From contig JAZNXU010000022.1 in assembly GCA_045594065.1 (NCBI GenBank), forward strand, positions 1 through 48,520: a DNA stretch of 48,520 bases, given 5' to 3'. The notes below the pieces were generated by a model. It saw only the letters and a program-made list of their open reading frames with translations. It was not told the origin of the DNA and made no database searches. This DNA is from SIG565 sp045594065 (GTDB lineage Bacteria; Bacillota; Clostridia; Oscillospirales; Acutalibacteraceae). The translations under genes and the position numbers were made by a program. Numbering within the stretch: position 1 is the stretch's first letter; each line of letters starts with the position of its first letter. Below are positions 15,856 through 25,283 of this stretch, one piece after another.

Positions 15856-16962
15856 TTATACATTAAAAAGGAACTCTACAACATCGCCGTCTTTCATAAC
15901 ATACTCTTTACCCTCGGTACGAAGAAGTCCTTTATTTCGCGCATCGGCAATAGAGCCGCTTTGCTTTAAATCGTCAAATGCGATTACCTGTGCGCGGATA
16001 AAGCCGCGTTCAAAATCGCTATGAATTTTGCCCGCCGCTTGCGGCGCCTTAAGGCCGTTCTTAATAGTCCAAGCTCTTACTTCCTTTTCGCCTGCGGTAA
16101 GATATGAAATAAGACCTAAAAGGCTGTAGCTTTTTTGAATAAGGCGGTCAAGTCCCGAATTTTGTAATCCGAGTTCAGATAAAAACATTAATTTTTCTTC
16201 CTCGTCCATATCGGCAATATCGGCTTCAAGCTGAGCGCAGATAGGTAAAACCTCGCTGCCCTCGGCACGGGCGATTTCTTCAACAATTTTGAAATACGGG
16301 TTACTGCCCTCGCCGCCCGAGAAATCCTCTTCTGACATATTTGCGGCATAGATAATGGGCTTGGAAGTAAGCAGATTCATTTCATTTAAAAATGCTTCCT
16401 CGTCCTCACTAATACTCATACTGCGAGCAGATTTACCGCTTTCTAACACGGCATAGAGATTTTTAAGGAAATCGAGCTCGGCTTGCAAACTCTTATCGCC
16501 CTTTAAATCCTTAGTAACCTTTGCAATGCGGCGTTCAACCATTTCCATATCAGAAAAAATAAGCTCTAAATCAATGGTTTCAATATCACGCGCAGGGTCA
16601 ACCGAGCCCTCAACATGAATAATATCGTCACTTTCAAAACAGCGCACAACATGAACAATTGCGTCAACCTCGCGGATATTGCCAAGGAATTTATTGCCGA
16701 GTCCCTCACCCTTTGAGGCACCCTTTACAAGGCCCGCAATATCAACAAACTCGATAACAGCAGGAACAATTGGCGGCACCTTATCACCGACGGTGTACAT
16801 ATCGGCGAGTACCTGTAAACGCTCATCCGGCACCGATACAACACCGACATTAGGGTCGATTGTGCAGAACGGATAATTTGCCGACTGCGCTCCCGCGTTT
16901 GTAATAGCATTAAAAAGGGTCGATTTACCGACATTCGGCAGACCCACGATACCGAGTTTCAT
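15856..16962 (-). CDS. ychF: Redox-regulated ATPase/GTPase YchF
   Basis: 368 aa, the family length. The N-terminal nucleotide-binding domain has GLPNVGKSTLFNAIT and the switch DIAGLVKGASKGEGLGN. A NxxE in place of NKxD (AANMSEED) explains the ATP preference of YchF/OLA1. A helical insert follows, and a C-terminal TGS domain (TFFT/AWTIKNGLKAPQAAGKIH and DFERGFIRAQVI) closes it. YchF binds ribosomes and is linked to stress responses. ATG at 16962 has an AGGAGG site, so the longer frame is rejected. It diverges from hprK across a 143-bp A+T-rich gap. Confidence 0.95.
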   Translation of the reverse strand: MKLGIVGLPNVGKSTLFNAITNAGAQSANYPFCTIDPNVGVVSVPDERLQVLADMYTVGDKVPPIVPAVIEFVDIAGLVKGASKGEGLGNKFLGNIREVDAIVHVVRCFESDDIIHVEGSVDPARDIETIDLELIFSDMEMVERRIAKVTKDLKGDKSLQAELDFLKNLYAVLESGKSARSMSISEDEEAFLNEMNLLTSKPIIYAANMSEEDFSGGEGSNPYFKIVEEIARAEGSEVLPICAQLEADIADMDEEEKLMFLSELGLQNSGLDRLIQKSYSLLGLISYLTAGEKEVRAWTIKNGLKAPQAAGKIHSDFERGFIRAQVIAFDDLKQSGSIADARNKGLLRTEGKEYVMKDGDVVEFLFNV

Positions 16963-17105
16963 ATATTTTCCTCCTAAAAAATCGGGCATTTTATTTAATT
17001 ATATATATTTGCACCGGCATAATCAAGAAAAATTAAAAAAAAATCTTTTATTTTTTCAAGTATTATTGTATAATAAAATAAAATATAATTTGGGAGGCTA
17101 TGCTT

Positions 17106-18062
17106 ATGGCACAGGAATTTACAGTGTCACTCGGGCGTATTATTAAAGAGCACAATTTAGAAGCCCTTTATTTACCCGAAAACGGCAAGGACATTCAGAT
17201 TAACAGCTCCGAAGTAAACCGACCCGGACTTGAAATGGTTGGCTACTACGAATATTTCGATAATAAGCGTATTCAGATTATCGGCAAAAGTGAAGCTTCG
17301 TTTCTTGAAAAAATGGAAGATTTCGATGCGATTATCGATAAATTTTTTGCAGCTGCTCCATCGGCAGTAATTGTGACAAGAAATTTAGGTATTGCCGAAA
17401 GATTTTTACCCTTTGCACAAAAATATAACATTCCACTGCTTAGAACTCAGGACAGTACATCCTCCTTTATGTCAGCCCTAATTGCATTTCTTAATTTGCA
17501 ATTAGCACCACGAATTACGCGCCACGGCGTTCTCGTAGAGGTTTATGGTGAAGGTATACTGCTACTGGGTGAGAGCGGTGTTGGTAAAAGTGAAACCGCT
17601 ATTGAGCTTGTCAAAAGAGGTCACCGACTTATAGCCGACGATGCAGTTGAAATCCGTAAGGTGTCGAGCAAGTCGCTTGTAGGCTCGGCTCCCGACAATA
17701 TCCGTCACTTTATAGAGCTTCGCGGTATAGGCATTATAAACGCCAGCCGAATTTTCGGCGTGGGTGCCGTAAAGCTTACTGAGAACATAAATCTTGTAAT
17801 CAATTTAGAGCCTTGGGATATGAATAAGGTTTATGACCGAATGGGTCTTGACAGTCAGACCACAAATATTTTAGGTCTTGATATCCCCTCTCTTACTATC
17901 CCCGTAAAGCCCGGTAGAAACCTTGCTGTTATTATTGAGGTTGCTGCTATGAACAACCGCCAGAAAAAGCTTGGTTACAACGCGGCTGAAGATTTACTCG
18001 TACGCCTTGGAATGTCCGACGACGGTAATGTTGGCGTTGAGAAAAAGGTTGAAATTTTTTAA
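17106..18062 (+). CDS. hprK: HPr kinase/phosphorylase
   Basis: 318 aa. The N-terminal domain (1-130) is followed by the kinase core: P-loop GESGVGKSETAIEL (about 155), DDAVEIR, and the family signature HFIELRGIGIINASRIFG. HprK phosphorylates Ser46 of HPr and so drives carbon catabolite control. ATG at 17106 sits 8 bp after GGGAGG; the ATG two codons earlier is too close. A TATAAT at 17069-17074 is the likely -10. It leads a run of sugar and wall genes (ROK kinase next), consistent with a role in carbon sensing. Confidence 0.96.
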   Translation: MAQEFTVSLGRIIKEHNLEALYLPENGKDIQINSSEVNRPGLEMVGYYEYFDNKRIQIIGKSEASFLEKMEDFDAIIDKFFAAAPSAVIVTRNLGIAERFLPFAQKYNIPLLRTQDSTSSFMSALIAFLNLQLAPRITRHGVLVEVYGEGILLLGESGVGKSETAIELVKRGHRLIADDAVEIRKVSSKSLVGSAPDNIRHFIELRGIGIINASRIFGVGAVKLTENINLVINLEPWDMNKVYDRMGLDSQTTNILGLDIPSLTIPVKPGRNLAVIIEVAAMNNRQKKLGYNAAEDLLVRLGMSDDGNVGVEKKVEIF

Positions 18063-18096
18063 AAACAGGGCGCTGCCCCTTGGAGGTTAAACAATT

Positions 18097-19062
18097 ATGA
18101 AATATTGGTTAGGAATTGATTTAGGCGGAACAAATATTGCAACTGGTGTTGTTGATGAAAACTACAACATTATCGGTCGCGGCAAGATAAAGACCGGTGC
18201 GAATCGCCCTGCCGAAGAAATCGCCGATGATATTGCAAAGGCCGCTTTTATGGCTATTGATGACGCTAAGATAGATAAAAACGATATTGTAGCGATGGGT
18301 ATCGGCTCCCCCGGTGCAATTGTTCCTGAAACAGGTGTTGTTGCAACGGCAGAGAATCTAGGCTTTTTCAATACTCCTCTTTGCGCAATGCTTAAAGAGC
18401 GCACAGGTATTGACTTCTATATTGAAAACGATGCCAATGCTGCCGCTTACGGCGAGCTGCTTGCGGGTGCGGGCGTTGGTAAAAAGAATTTTGTTGCAGT
18501 AACCCTCGGTACGGGTGTTGGCGGCGGTGTTATTATCGACGGCAAAATTTTCTCGGGCTTCAACCACACAGGCGGAGAGCTCGGTCACACAGTAATTATC
18601 AAGGGCGGTCAGGTATGCGGCTGCGGCAGAATGGGATGCTTTGAAACCTATGCCTCTGCAACGGCACTTGTTCGCCAGACCAAAGCTGCTATGAACTGTG
18701 ACCGAAACAGTATTATGTGGAAGCTTGTAGACGGAGATATAAACAAGGTAAGCGGCAGAACAGCATTTGACGGTATGCGCAAGGGTGACGCTACTGCAAA
18801 GCGAGTTGTTGACCGCTATATTGAATTTTTATCAATTGGTATTGTTAACATTGTTAACATCTTCCAGCCTGAAATGCTCTGCATTGGCGGCGGCATTTCC
18901 AAAGAGGGCGACAACCTTATTGTTCCGCTTATGGAATATGTAACACTTGAGAGATACTCAAAAAACATTGAAAAACAGACCGAAATTTGCGTAGCAAAGC
19001 TCGGCAACGATGCAGGCATTATAGGTGCCGCATTCCTCTGCAATCTTTACAAAAAGAACTAG
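18097..19062 (+). CDS. glcK: ROK-family glucokinase
   Basis: 321 aa. The phosphate-binding DLGGTNIATGVVDE is near residue 7 and the second phosphate loop VTLGTGVGGGVI near 147. The catalytic Asp is in ENDANAAAYGE, and the ROK zinc motif CGCGRMGCFE follows GGELGHT. It should phosphorylate glucose at C6 in the cytosol. The ATG at 18097 follows TTGGAGG. It lies 34 bp after hprK; a small GGGC-GCT-GCCC hairpin occupies the gap. N-acetylmannosamine or fructose kinase activity is possible in this family, but glucokinase is most likely. Confidence 0.9.
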   Translation: MKYWLGIDLGGTNIATGVVDENYNIIGRGKIKTGANRPAEEIADDIAKAAFMAIDDAKIDKNDIVAMGIGSPGAIVPETGVVATAENLGFFNTPLCAMLKERTGIDFYIENDANAAAYGELLAGAGVGKKNFVAVTLGTGVGGGVIIDGKIFSGFNHTGGELGHTVIIKGGQVCGCGRMGCFETYASATALVRQTKAAMNCDRNSIMWKLVDGDINKVSGRTAFDGMRKGDATAKRVVDRYIEFLSIGIVNIVNIFQPEMLCIGGGISKEGDNLIVPLMEYVTLERYSKNIEKQTEICVAKLGNDAGIIGAAFLCNLYKKN

Positions 19063-19081
19063 CCACACCAAAGGAGTTTTT

Positions 19082-19993
19082 ATGAGTCCTATTGCCGTTA
19101 AACAGTTTTTGACCGAAAACAGAATAGAATTTCGTGAAAATGAGCCAATGAAAAAGCATACCACCTTTAAAATAGGCGGTAATGCCGATTTTTGGGTTGC
19201 ACCGAAAACTGTAGAGGATACTGCAAGAATATGCCAATTCTGCAAGCAGAGCGGTACTCCCCTCACCGTTATAGGCAAGGGCTCTAATCTGCTTGTGTCG
19301 GACTATGGCATTGAGGGTATAGTGCTTAGTCTTAACGCGCTTGACAGTATCAAACTTAAAAGCGAAAACACTATTTCCTGCGATGCGGGCGCGGCGCTTA
19401 CAAATTTATGTAACTTTGCATATGCCTCGGGGCTTTCGGGGCTTGAGTTTGCCTACGGAATACCAGGGAGCGTTGGCGGTGCTGTATATATGAATGCGGG
19501 CGCCTACGGCGGTGAAATTAAAGACTGCATTGTGTCTGCCACTGTTTTAACGGCAGACGGTGAAATTAAAGCCGTACCAGCAGATAAAATGCAGCTCGGC
19601 TACAGAACAAGTATTTTTAAAACCGACGGCAGTATTATACTTTCTGCCGAATTTGCTTTAACTGCCGCACAAAAAGGCGATATTAAAGCCGCTATGGATG
19701 ATTATATGACACGCAGGCGCGATAAACAGCCACTTGAATACCCGAGCGCAGGCAGTACATTTAAGCGGCCTCAAGGTAATTTTGCAGGCTCACTTATTGA
19801 AAAATCGGGGCTTAAGGGCTTTAGTATAGGTGACGCCGAAGTAAGCGTTAAACACGCAGGCTTTCTTATCAATAAGGGTAACGCTACCTGCAGTGAGGTG
19901 CGCTCTCTTATAAAATCGGTGCAGAAAACCGTTAAGCAGCTACACGGGGTAGAGTTAGACCCTGAAGTTATATTTATTGGAAGAGAAATGTAA
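19082..19993 (+). CDS. murB: UDP-N-acetylenolpyruvoylglucosamine reductase
   Basis: 303 aa. FAD-binding PCMH-type domain: THTTFKIGG-like KKHTTFKIGGNADFWV near residue 21, GKGSNLLVSD, and GIPGSVGGAVYMNAGAYGGE. The type II MurB C-terminal part has GYRTSIFK and PSAGSTFKRP, including the catalytic Ser. It reduces enolpyruvyl-UDP-GlcNAc to UDP-MurNAc for peptidoglycan. ATG at 19082 is set by AAAGGAG. It is 4 bp from rapZ, so the two are coupled; murB beside rapZ and whiA is a common Firmicutes order. Confidence 0.96.
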   Translation: MSPIAVKQFLTENRIEFRENEPMKKHTTFKIGGNADFWVAPKTVEDTARICQFCKQSGTPLTVIGKGSNLLVSDYGIEGIVLSLNALDSIKLKSENTISCDAGAALTNLCNFAYASGLSGLEFAYGIPGSVGGAVYMNAGAYGGEIKDCIVSATVLTADGEIKAVPADKMQLGYRTSIFKTDGSIILSAEFALTAAQKGDIKAAMDDYMTRRRDKQPLEYPSAGSTFKRPQGNFAGSLIEKSGLKGFSIGDAEVSVKHAGFLINKGNATCSEVRSLIKSVQKTVKQLHGVELDPEVIFIGREM

Positions 19994-19997
19994 GATT

Positions 19998-20855
19998 ATG
20001 GAATTACTGATAGTTACAGGAATGTCGGGTGCGGGAAAATCACAGGCAGCCAATGTTTTAGAGGACATTGGTTTTTACTGCGTTGACAACATTCCCCCGC
20101 TTATAATCCCAACCTTTATTAATTTGTTAAGCTCCGAAAATTCCGATTTTAAAAAGCTTGCAATTATTACCGACATTCGCGGCGGCGAGCTTTTCAAGGA
20201 TATTATTGATGTTTTAGAAAAGCTTAAAAACGAAGATATTTCATATAAAATCCTGTTTTTAACGGCAAAGGACGATGTTCTTATTCGCCGTTATAAGGAA
20301 AATCGACGCCTGCATCCGCTTTGCGGAAAAAACGGTGTCACGATATCTGAGGCTGTAGCCACAGAACGCAAAATGCTCGATACAATTCACACTGTTTCGG
20401 ATTTTGTTATTGACACTTCGGCGCTTTCGGTATCACAATTCAAAGAACAGTTAACGGGACTTTTCACAAAAGAGCTTAAAAGCATAACGGTACAGTGTAT
20501 GGCTTTCGGCTTCAAATACGGAATTCCAAGTGATGCTGATTTGGTTTTCGATGTGCGTTGCCTACCAAACCCGTTCTATATACCCGAATTGAAAAAGCTG
20601 ACGGGTAAGGACAACGAGGTCAGAGATTTCGTTATGAACAGCGACGACAGCGTAGCGCTTTTCAACAAGGTATGTGATCTTGTTGAATTTCTCCTCCCCC
20701 TTTATTTAAAGGAAGGTAAAAGTCAGCTTGTTGTGGCATTCGGCTGCACCGGCGGCAAACATCGCTCGGTGACCTTTGCGGAGCTTTTAAACGAGCGGTT
20801 AAACGGTGAAAATCTTAACTCAATTACTGTGCACAGAGATATTTTGAAAAATTGA
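19998..20855 (+). CDS. rapZ: RapZ/YvcJ nucleotide-binding adapter protein
   Basis: 285 aa. P-loop GMSGAGKSQAANVLEDIGF is at the N-terminus. The conserved DVRCLPNPFYI and the C-terminal FGCTGGKHRSVTFAE define the RapZ family. In proteobacteria it targets GlmZ RNA for decay; in Bacillus YvcJ affects competence and binds GTP. Its role here is probably linked to cell-envelope precursor control, given murB upstream. ATG at 19998 is preferred over a start inside murB. The usual yvcK gene is missing between it and whiA. Confidence 0.95.
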   Translation: MELLIVTGMSGAGKSQAANVLEDIGFYCVDNIPPLIIPTFINLLSSENSDFKKLAIITDIRGGELFKDIIDVLEKLKNEDISYKILFLTAKDDVLIRRYKENRRLHPLCGKNGVTISEAVATERKMLDTIHTVSDFVIDTSALSVSQFKEQLTGLFTKELKSITVQCMAFGFKYGIPSDADLVFDVRCLPNPFYIPELKKLTGKDNEVRDFVMNSDDSVALFNKVCDLVEFLLPLYLKEGKSQLVVAFGCTGGKHRSVTFAELLNERLNGENLNSITVHRDILKN

Positions 20856-20867
20856 CGGTGAAATAAT

Positions 20868-21773
20868 ATGTCTTTTTCACGCGACCTTAAAACTCAATTA
20901 TGCGAAAATAAATCGTCCGAATGCTGCAGAAAAGCCGAATGCTACGGCTTTATGCTGTTCGGACAATCTTTTAGTGTGCAGAAAATTTCGTTACTCACCG
21001 ATAATGAGGCTGTTGCCAAAAGATACGCATATTTAATTAGTCATTGCTTTGACATAACAGCTAAAACCGAAGTAAATAAAGCTAAAAAGACAAATTACAA
21101 GGTTTATATCGAAAAGGAAGCCGAGCGCAAAAGAATTTTAAATTTGTTGGGTTTAACCCCCGATAACGCCAATACATATATAAATACGGACATAATAAAA
21201 AAGGATTGCTGCAAAAACGCTTTTATTCGCGGTATGTTTTTAGGCTGTGGACAGGCTGCTGACCCTGAGCGCGAATACCGTGTTGATTTGAGAATTAAAA
21301 ATGCCGAGCTATCCTACGCTGCCTTTGACCTTTTGTATAAGCGTGGGCTTGAGCCGCGTATCACCCTTAAAAACCTTACAAATGTGGTTTATTTAAAACG
21401 AAGTGAATGCGTTGAGGATTTTCTCACCCTTATAGGGGCTGCCGCACTCAGCCTGCAGGTTATGGATGCGCGGGTTATTAAGGACTTTCGCTCAAAGCTC
21501 AATCGCAAGGGTAATTTCGAAGATGCAAACACTTCAAAGGTTATCAACGCGTCAATCGAACAGCGCTCCGCTATTGAATTTTTAATTGAAACCGATAAAT
21601 TCTCTCTACTTACAGAGGAATTGCAATACGCCGCAAAATTAAGGCTTGATAACCCCTATGCTCCCCTTTCCGAGCTATGCAAGATTTCGAGCATTCCCAT
21701 TACGCGCTCGGGACTTAACCACCGCCTTAAAAAGATAATGGAAATTGCACAAGAGCAACGCAAAAAGGAGTAA
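20868..21773 (+). CDS. whiA: WhiA DNA-binding regulator
   Basis: 301 aa. The N-terminal half is the LAGLIDADG-homing-endonuclease-derived domain (AFIRGMFLGCGQAADPEREY), and the C-terminal part is the conserved helix-turn-helix (RLDNPYAPLSELCKISSIPI and TRSGLNHRLKKI). WhiA controls cell division and chromosome segregation in Firmicutes and sporulation division in actinomycetes. It follows rapZ by 12 bp with a GGTGA site and precedes dnaE by 8 bp. The operon thereby joins wall synthesis, division control and replication. Confidence 0.95.
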   Translation: MSFSRDLKTQLCENKSSECCRKAECYGFMLFGQSFSVQKISLLTDNEAVAKRYAYLISHCFDITAKTEVNKAKKTNYKVYIEKEAERKRILNLLGLTPDNANTYINTDIIKKDCCKNAFIRGMFLGCGQAADPEREYRVDLRIKNAELSYAAFDLLYKRGLEPRITLKNLTNVVYLKRSECVEDFLTLIGAAALSLQVMDARVIKDFRSKLNRKGNFEDANTSKVINASIEQRSAIEFLIETDKFSLLTEELQYAAKLRLDNPYAPLSELCKISSIPITRSGLNHRLKKIMEIAQEQRKKE

Positions 21774-21781
21774 ATAAAACT

Positions 21782-24700
21782 ATGAGTTTCGTACATTTGC
21801 ATGTTCATACCGAATACAGTCTGCTTGACGGTTGCTGCCGTATAAGCAGGCTTATTGATGCTGCAAAGGCTAAGGGTCAAAATGCTATTGCCATTACCGA
21901 CCACGGCGTTATGTACGGAGCTGTTGAGTTTTATAAAGCCGCTAAAAAAGCGGGAATTAAGCCTATAATAGGCTGTGAAGTATATGTTGCCCCTCGCTCA
22001 AGACTTCATAAAGAAAAATTTTATGATAGCTCATACTCGCATTTAGTTTTACTCTGCAAAAACGAAACAGGCTACAAGAATTTAATCAAAATGGTATCTC
22101 TCGGCTTTACAGAGGGATTTTACTCAAAGCCAAGAATTGACCGTGAGCTACTTGAGCAGTATTCCGAGGGTCTTATTGCCCTTTCCGCTTGCCTTGCGGG
22201 TGAAATACCGAAAAGCCTTTTAAAGGGCGATTATGCCGCCGCCAAAGAAACCGCGCTTTGGTATAAAAAGGTATTTAGAGAAAACAACTATTATTTAGAG
22301 CTTCAGGACCACGGAATTTATGAGCAAAAGCAGATAAACCCCGATATTATACGCCTCTCGCGTGACACAGGCATTGGACTTGTTGCCACCAACGACACGC
22401 ATTATATTGAAAAAGATGATGCCGCCGCACATAAGGTGCTGTTATGCATTCAGACGGGTAAAAAGCTCGGCGATGAGGATGCGCTCGAATTTAAAACCGA
22501 TGAGTTTTATTTAAAAGACGAGCAGGAAATGCGTGAAATTTTTAAAGCTATTCCCGAAGCTATAGAAAACACTCAAAAAATAGCCGAAATGTGCAGTTTT
22601 GAGTTCGAATTTGGCAACATAAAGCTCCCTTATTTTGATATAGGAGAGCGTGACCATTACGAATATTTAAAGGAATTATCCGTTAAAGGGCTTCACAAAA
22701 ACTACGGTGAAAGCCCAAGCAAAGAGGCAGTAGACCGACTTGAATATGAGCTATCCGTTATAAATAAAATGGGATATGTTGACTACTTTTTGATAGTAGC
22801 CGACTTTGTTAATTATGCTAAAAATCACGGTATTCCCGTAGGTCCGGGGCGTGGCAGCGGAGCGGCGAGCCTTGTTGCCTACTGCATTGGTATTACAGGA
22901 ATTGACCCTATAAAATACAATCTACTTTTTGAGCGATTCTTAAATCCCGAAAGAGTATCAATGCCCGACTTTGATGTTGACTTCTGCTTTGTTAACCGAC
23001 AAAAGGTTATTGATTATGTAATTGATAAATATAAAGAAGACCATGTTGCGCAAATTGTCACCTTTGGTACAATGGCGGCAAGAGCGGCTATACGCGATGT
23101 AGGCAGGGTTATGAATTTGCCCGCAAATGTTTGTGACAAAGCGGCAAAGCTAGTGCCTCAGGAATTAAAAATCACCATACCCGCGGCGCTTAAAAAGGTG
23201 CCAGAGCTTAAAATGATGTATGATACCGATTTGGCACTTAAAGCAGTTATCGATATGGCAATTAAGCTTGAGGGAACACCGCGAAACGCCTCTACACACG
23301 CGGCGGGTGTCGTTATTTCTGATAAGCCTATAGCCGAATATGTACCGCTTTCTTTAAATGATGAATCGGTGGTAACACAATACACTATGACGGCGCTTGA
23401 TGAATTGGGACTTCTGAAAATGGACTTTTTGGGACTGCGCAATATCACAATCATAGCCGATACTGAGCGGGAAATTAAAAAATACGAGCCTGATTTCGAT
23501 ATTGAAAAAATACCGCTTGATGACCCCGCTACAATGGCAGAAATGGCTAAGGGTTATACCGACGGTGTATTTCAGTTTGAATCGGAGGGTATGAAAAAGG
23601 TTTTACGCCAATTTGTACCAACAACTCTTGAGGACCTTATTGCTATTATTGCACTTTACCGACCCGGTCCTATGGATTCAATACCAAAATACATTCACAA
23701 CAAACATAATCCACAGGATGTTACCTATCTGCATCCTGCCTTAGAGCCTATTTTAAAGGTAACCTACGGCTGTATTGTATATCAAGAGCAGGTTATGCAA
23801 ATCTGCCGCACCCTTGCGGGATATTCGTTAGGCAGAGCCGATATCGTGCGCCGCGCTATGAGTAAAAAGAAGCTTGATGTAATGGAAAAGGAACGCCACG
23901 CCTTTATTTACGGTGAAACCGATAAGGACGGAAATGTTATTTGCACGGGTGCTGTTAACAACGGAGTTGACGAAAAAACAGCCGAAATGATTTTTAACGA
24001 TATGTTATCATTCGCTTCTTATGCTTTTAATAAGGGGCACGCGGCAGCTTATTCAGTAGTATCCTACCGTACAGCTTATTTAAAATGCCACTACCCTGCC
24101 CAATATTTGGCGGCATTGTTTTCAAGTGTTATCGATACTGCCGGTAAGGTTGCAGAATATTCAGCCGAATGCAGACGTTTAGGGCTTACAATTCTGCCGC
24201 CTGATGTTAACGAAAGCTACGAAAACTTTGTATCGCAAGGCAATAATATTCGCTACGGGCTTTTAGCAATTAAAAATTTAGGCACGGGTGTTATTTCGAA
24301 AATTATTAACGAACGCGAGCAAAACGGAAAATACACCTCTCTTTATAACTTTGTTTCACGTTGTTTCTCGCGCGAGTTTAACCGAAAAGCGCTTGAATCG
24401 CTTATTAAAAGCGGCGCGCTCGACCGCCTTGAGAAAACCCGTAAAATGATGCTTTATTCCATAGACAGCGTTTTATCAGCCGCTGAAAATGAAAGAAAAT
24501 TTACAGCGGGAGGTCAGTTTAACCTGTTCGGCGGTGATGATGAGAACAATGACTTTAAAATTCCATACATCCCAGAAATGACTAAAAGAGAAAAGCTGAG
24601 TCTTGAAAAGCAGGCTACAGGGCTGTATCTTAGCGGCCATATACTCGATGACTATAAAGAATTCGCAAAAACCGTTTCCAATATTCATACCTCAGATATA

Positions 24701-25231
24701 ACGGCAGGTAGGCTCAAAGACGGTAGCAGAATTACAATGCTGGTGCTTTTAAGCTCGATCAAAACCCGCACACTTAAAAGCGGAAAAATAATGGCAAGCT
24801 GTTTAGCCGAAGACCAATACGGTGCTGTAGATGTAATGATATTTGACACGGCATACAACTTCTACCGTCATTTAATAACCGAGGAAAATGTAGTTGTTTT
24901 ATCGGGCAAGGTATCTGAGCACGAGGACAGACCTACAGAAATTATCTGTGAGAAAATAACGGCTGTTCCAGAAAACGCGACTAGCACTACTGCCGTACCC
25001 GACTATTCAAAGGTGTACATTAAGGTATCTTCCATAAACTCGCTCGAATTAAATTCCGTTAAAAAAGTATTAGCCGAACATAGCGGAAGCTGTGAGGTTA
25101 TAATATATTGCGAGGACACGGGAAAGCAGTTTAAGGCGCCCGACCACCTTAAAATTACCCCAACACAAGAAATTTTAAGGAAAATCTCGCAAATTGTGGG
25201 CAAAAATAATGTAAAACCTGTTGAAAAATAG
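21782..25231 (+). CDS. dnaE: DNA polymerase III subunit alpha (DnaE)
   Basis: 1149 aa. The N-terminal PHP domain begins FVHLHVHTEYSLLDG. The polymerase palm follows with GPGRGSGAASLVAYCIGIT and catalytic Asp residues in PDFDVDF. Then come the fingers (FQFESEGMKKVLRQF, YRPGPMDSIP), helix-hairpin-helix (near 840-900) and an OB-fold (GSRITMLVLLSSIKTRT). There is no exonuclease insertion, so this is DnaE and not PolC. In Firmicutes DnaE extends primers before PolC takes over. The pfkA promoter overlaps its last codons. Confidence 0.97.
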   Translation: MSFVHLHVHTEYSLLDGCCRISRLIDAAKAKGQNAIAITDHGVMYGAVEFYKAAKKAGIKPIIGCEVYVAPRSRLHKEKFYDSSYSHLVLLCKNETGYKNLIKMVSLGFTEGFYSKPRIDRELLEQYSEGLIALSACLAGEIPKSLLKGDYAAAKETALWYKKVFRENNYYLELQDHGIYEQKQINPDIIRLSRDTGIGLVATNDTHYIEKDDAAAHKVLLCIQTGKKLGDEDALEFKTDEFYLKDEQEMREIFKAIPEAIENTQKIAEMCSFEFEFGNIKLPYFDIGERDHYEYLKELSVKGLHKNYGESPSKEAVDRLEYELSVINKMGYVDYFLIVADFVNYAKNHGIPVGPGRGSGAASLVAYCIGITGIDPIKYNLLFERFLNPERVSMPDFDVDFCFVNRQKVIDYVIDKYKEDHVAQIVTFGTMAARAAIRDVGRVMNLPANVCDKAAKLVPQELKITIPAALKKVPELKMMYDTDLALKAVIDMAIKLEGTPRNASTHAAGVVISDKPIAEYVPLSLNDESVVTQYTMTALDELGLLKMDFLGLRNITIIADTEREIKKYEPDFDIEKIPLDDPATMAEMAKGYTDGVFQFESEGMKKVLRQFVPTTLEDLIAIIALYRPGPMDSIPKYIHNKHNPQDVTYLHPALEPILKVTYGCIVYQEQVMQICRTLAGYSLGRADIVRRAMSKKKLDVMEKERHAFIYGETDKDGNVICTGAVNNGVDEKTAEMIFNDMLSFASYAFNKGHAAAYSVVSYRTAYLKCHYPAQYLAALFSSVIDTAGKVAEYSAECRRLGLTILPPDVNESYENFVSQGNNIRYGLLAIKNLGTGVISKIINEREQNGKYTSLYNFVSRCFSREFNRKALESLIKSGALDRLEKTRKMMLYSIDSVLSAAENERKFTAGGQFNLFGGDDENNDFKIPYIPEMTKREKLSLEKQATGLYLSGHILDDYKEFAKTVSNIHTSDITAGRLKDGSRITMLVLLSSIKTRTLKSGKIMASCLAEDQYGAVDVMIFDTAYNFYRHLITEENVVVLSGKVSEHEDRPTEIICEKITAVPENATSTTAVPDYSKVYIKVSSINSLELNSVKKVLAEHSGSCEVIIYCEDTGKQFKAPDHLKITPTQEILRKISQIVGKNNVKPVEK

Positions 25232-25249
25232 TGGAAATTGTTGTATAAT
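25221..25249 (+). promoter_or_regulatory. Promoter of pfkA
   Basis: TTGAAA (25221-25226) and TATAAT (25244-25249) are exactly 17 bp apart, inside the 3' end of dnaE. This gives pfkA its own sigma-A start near 25256 and rules out a pfkA start upstream of that point. Confidence 0.8.
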
Positions 25250-25283
25250 ATTAATTCAAAAAATTATTTTGGAGTTGAATAAT

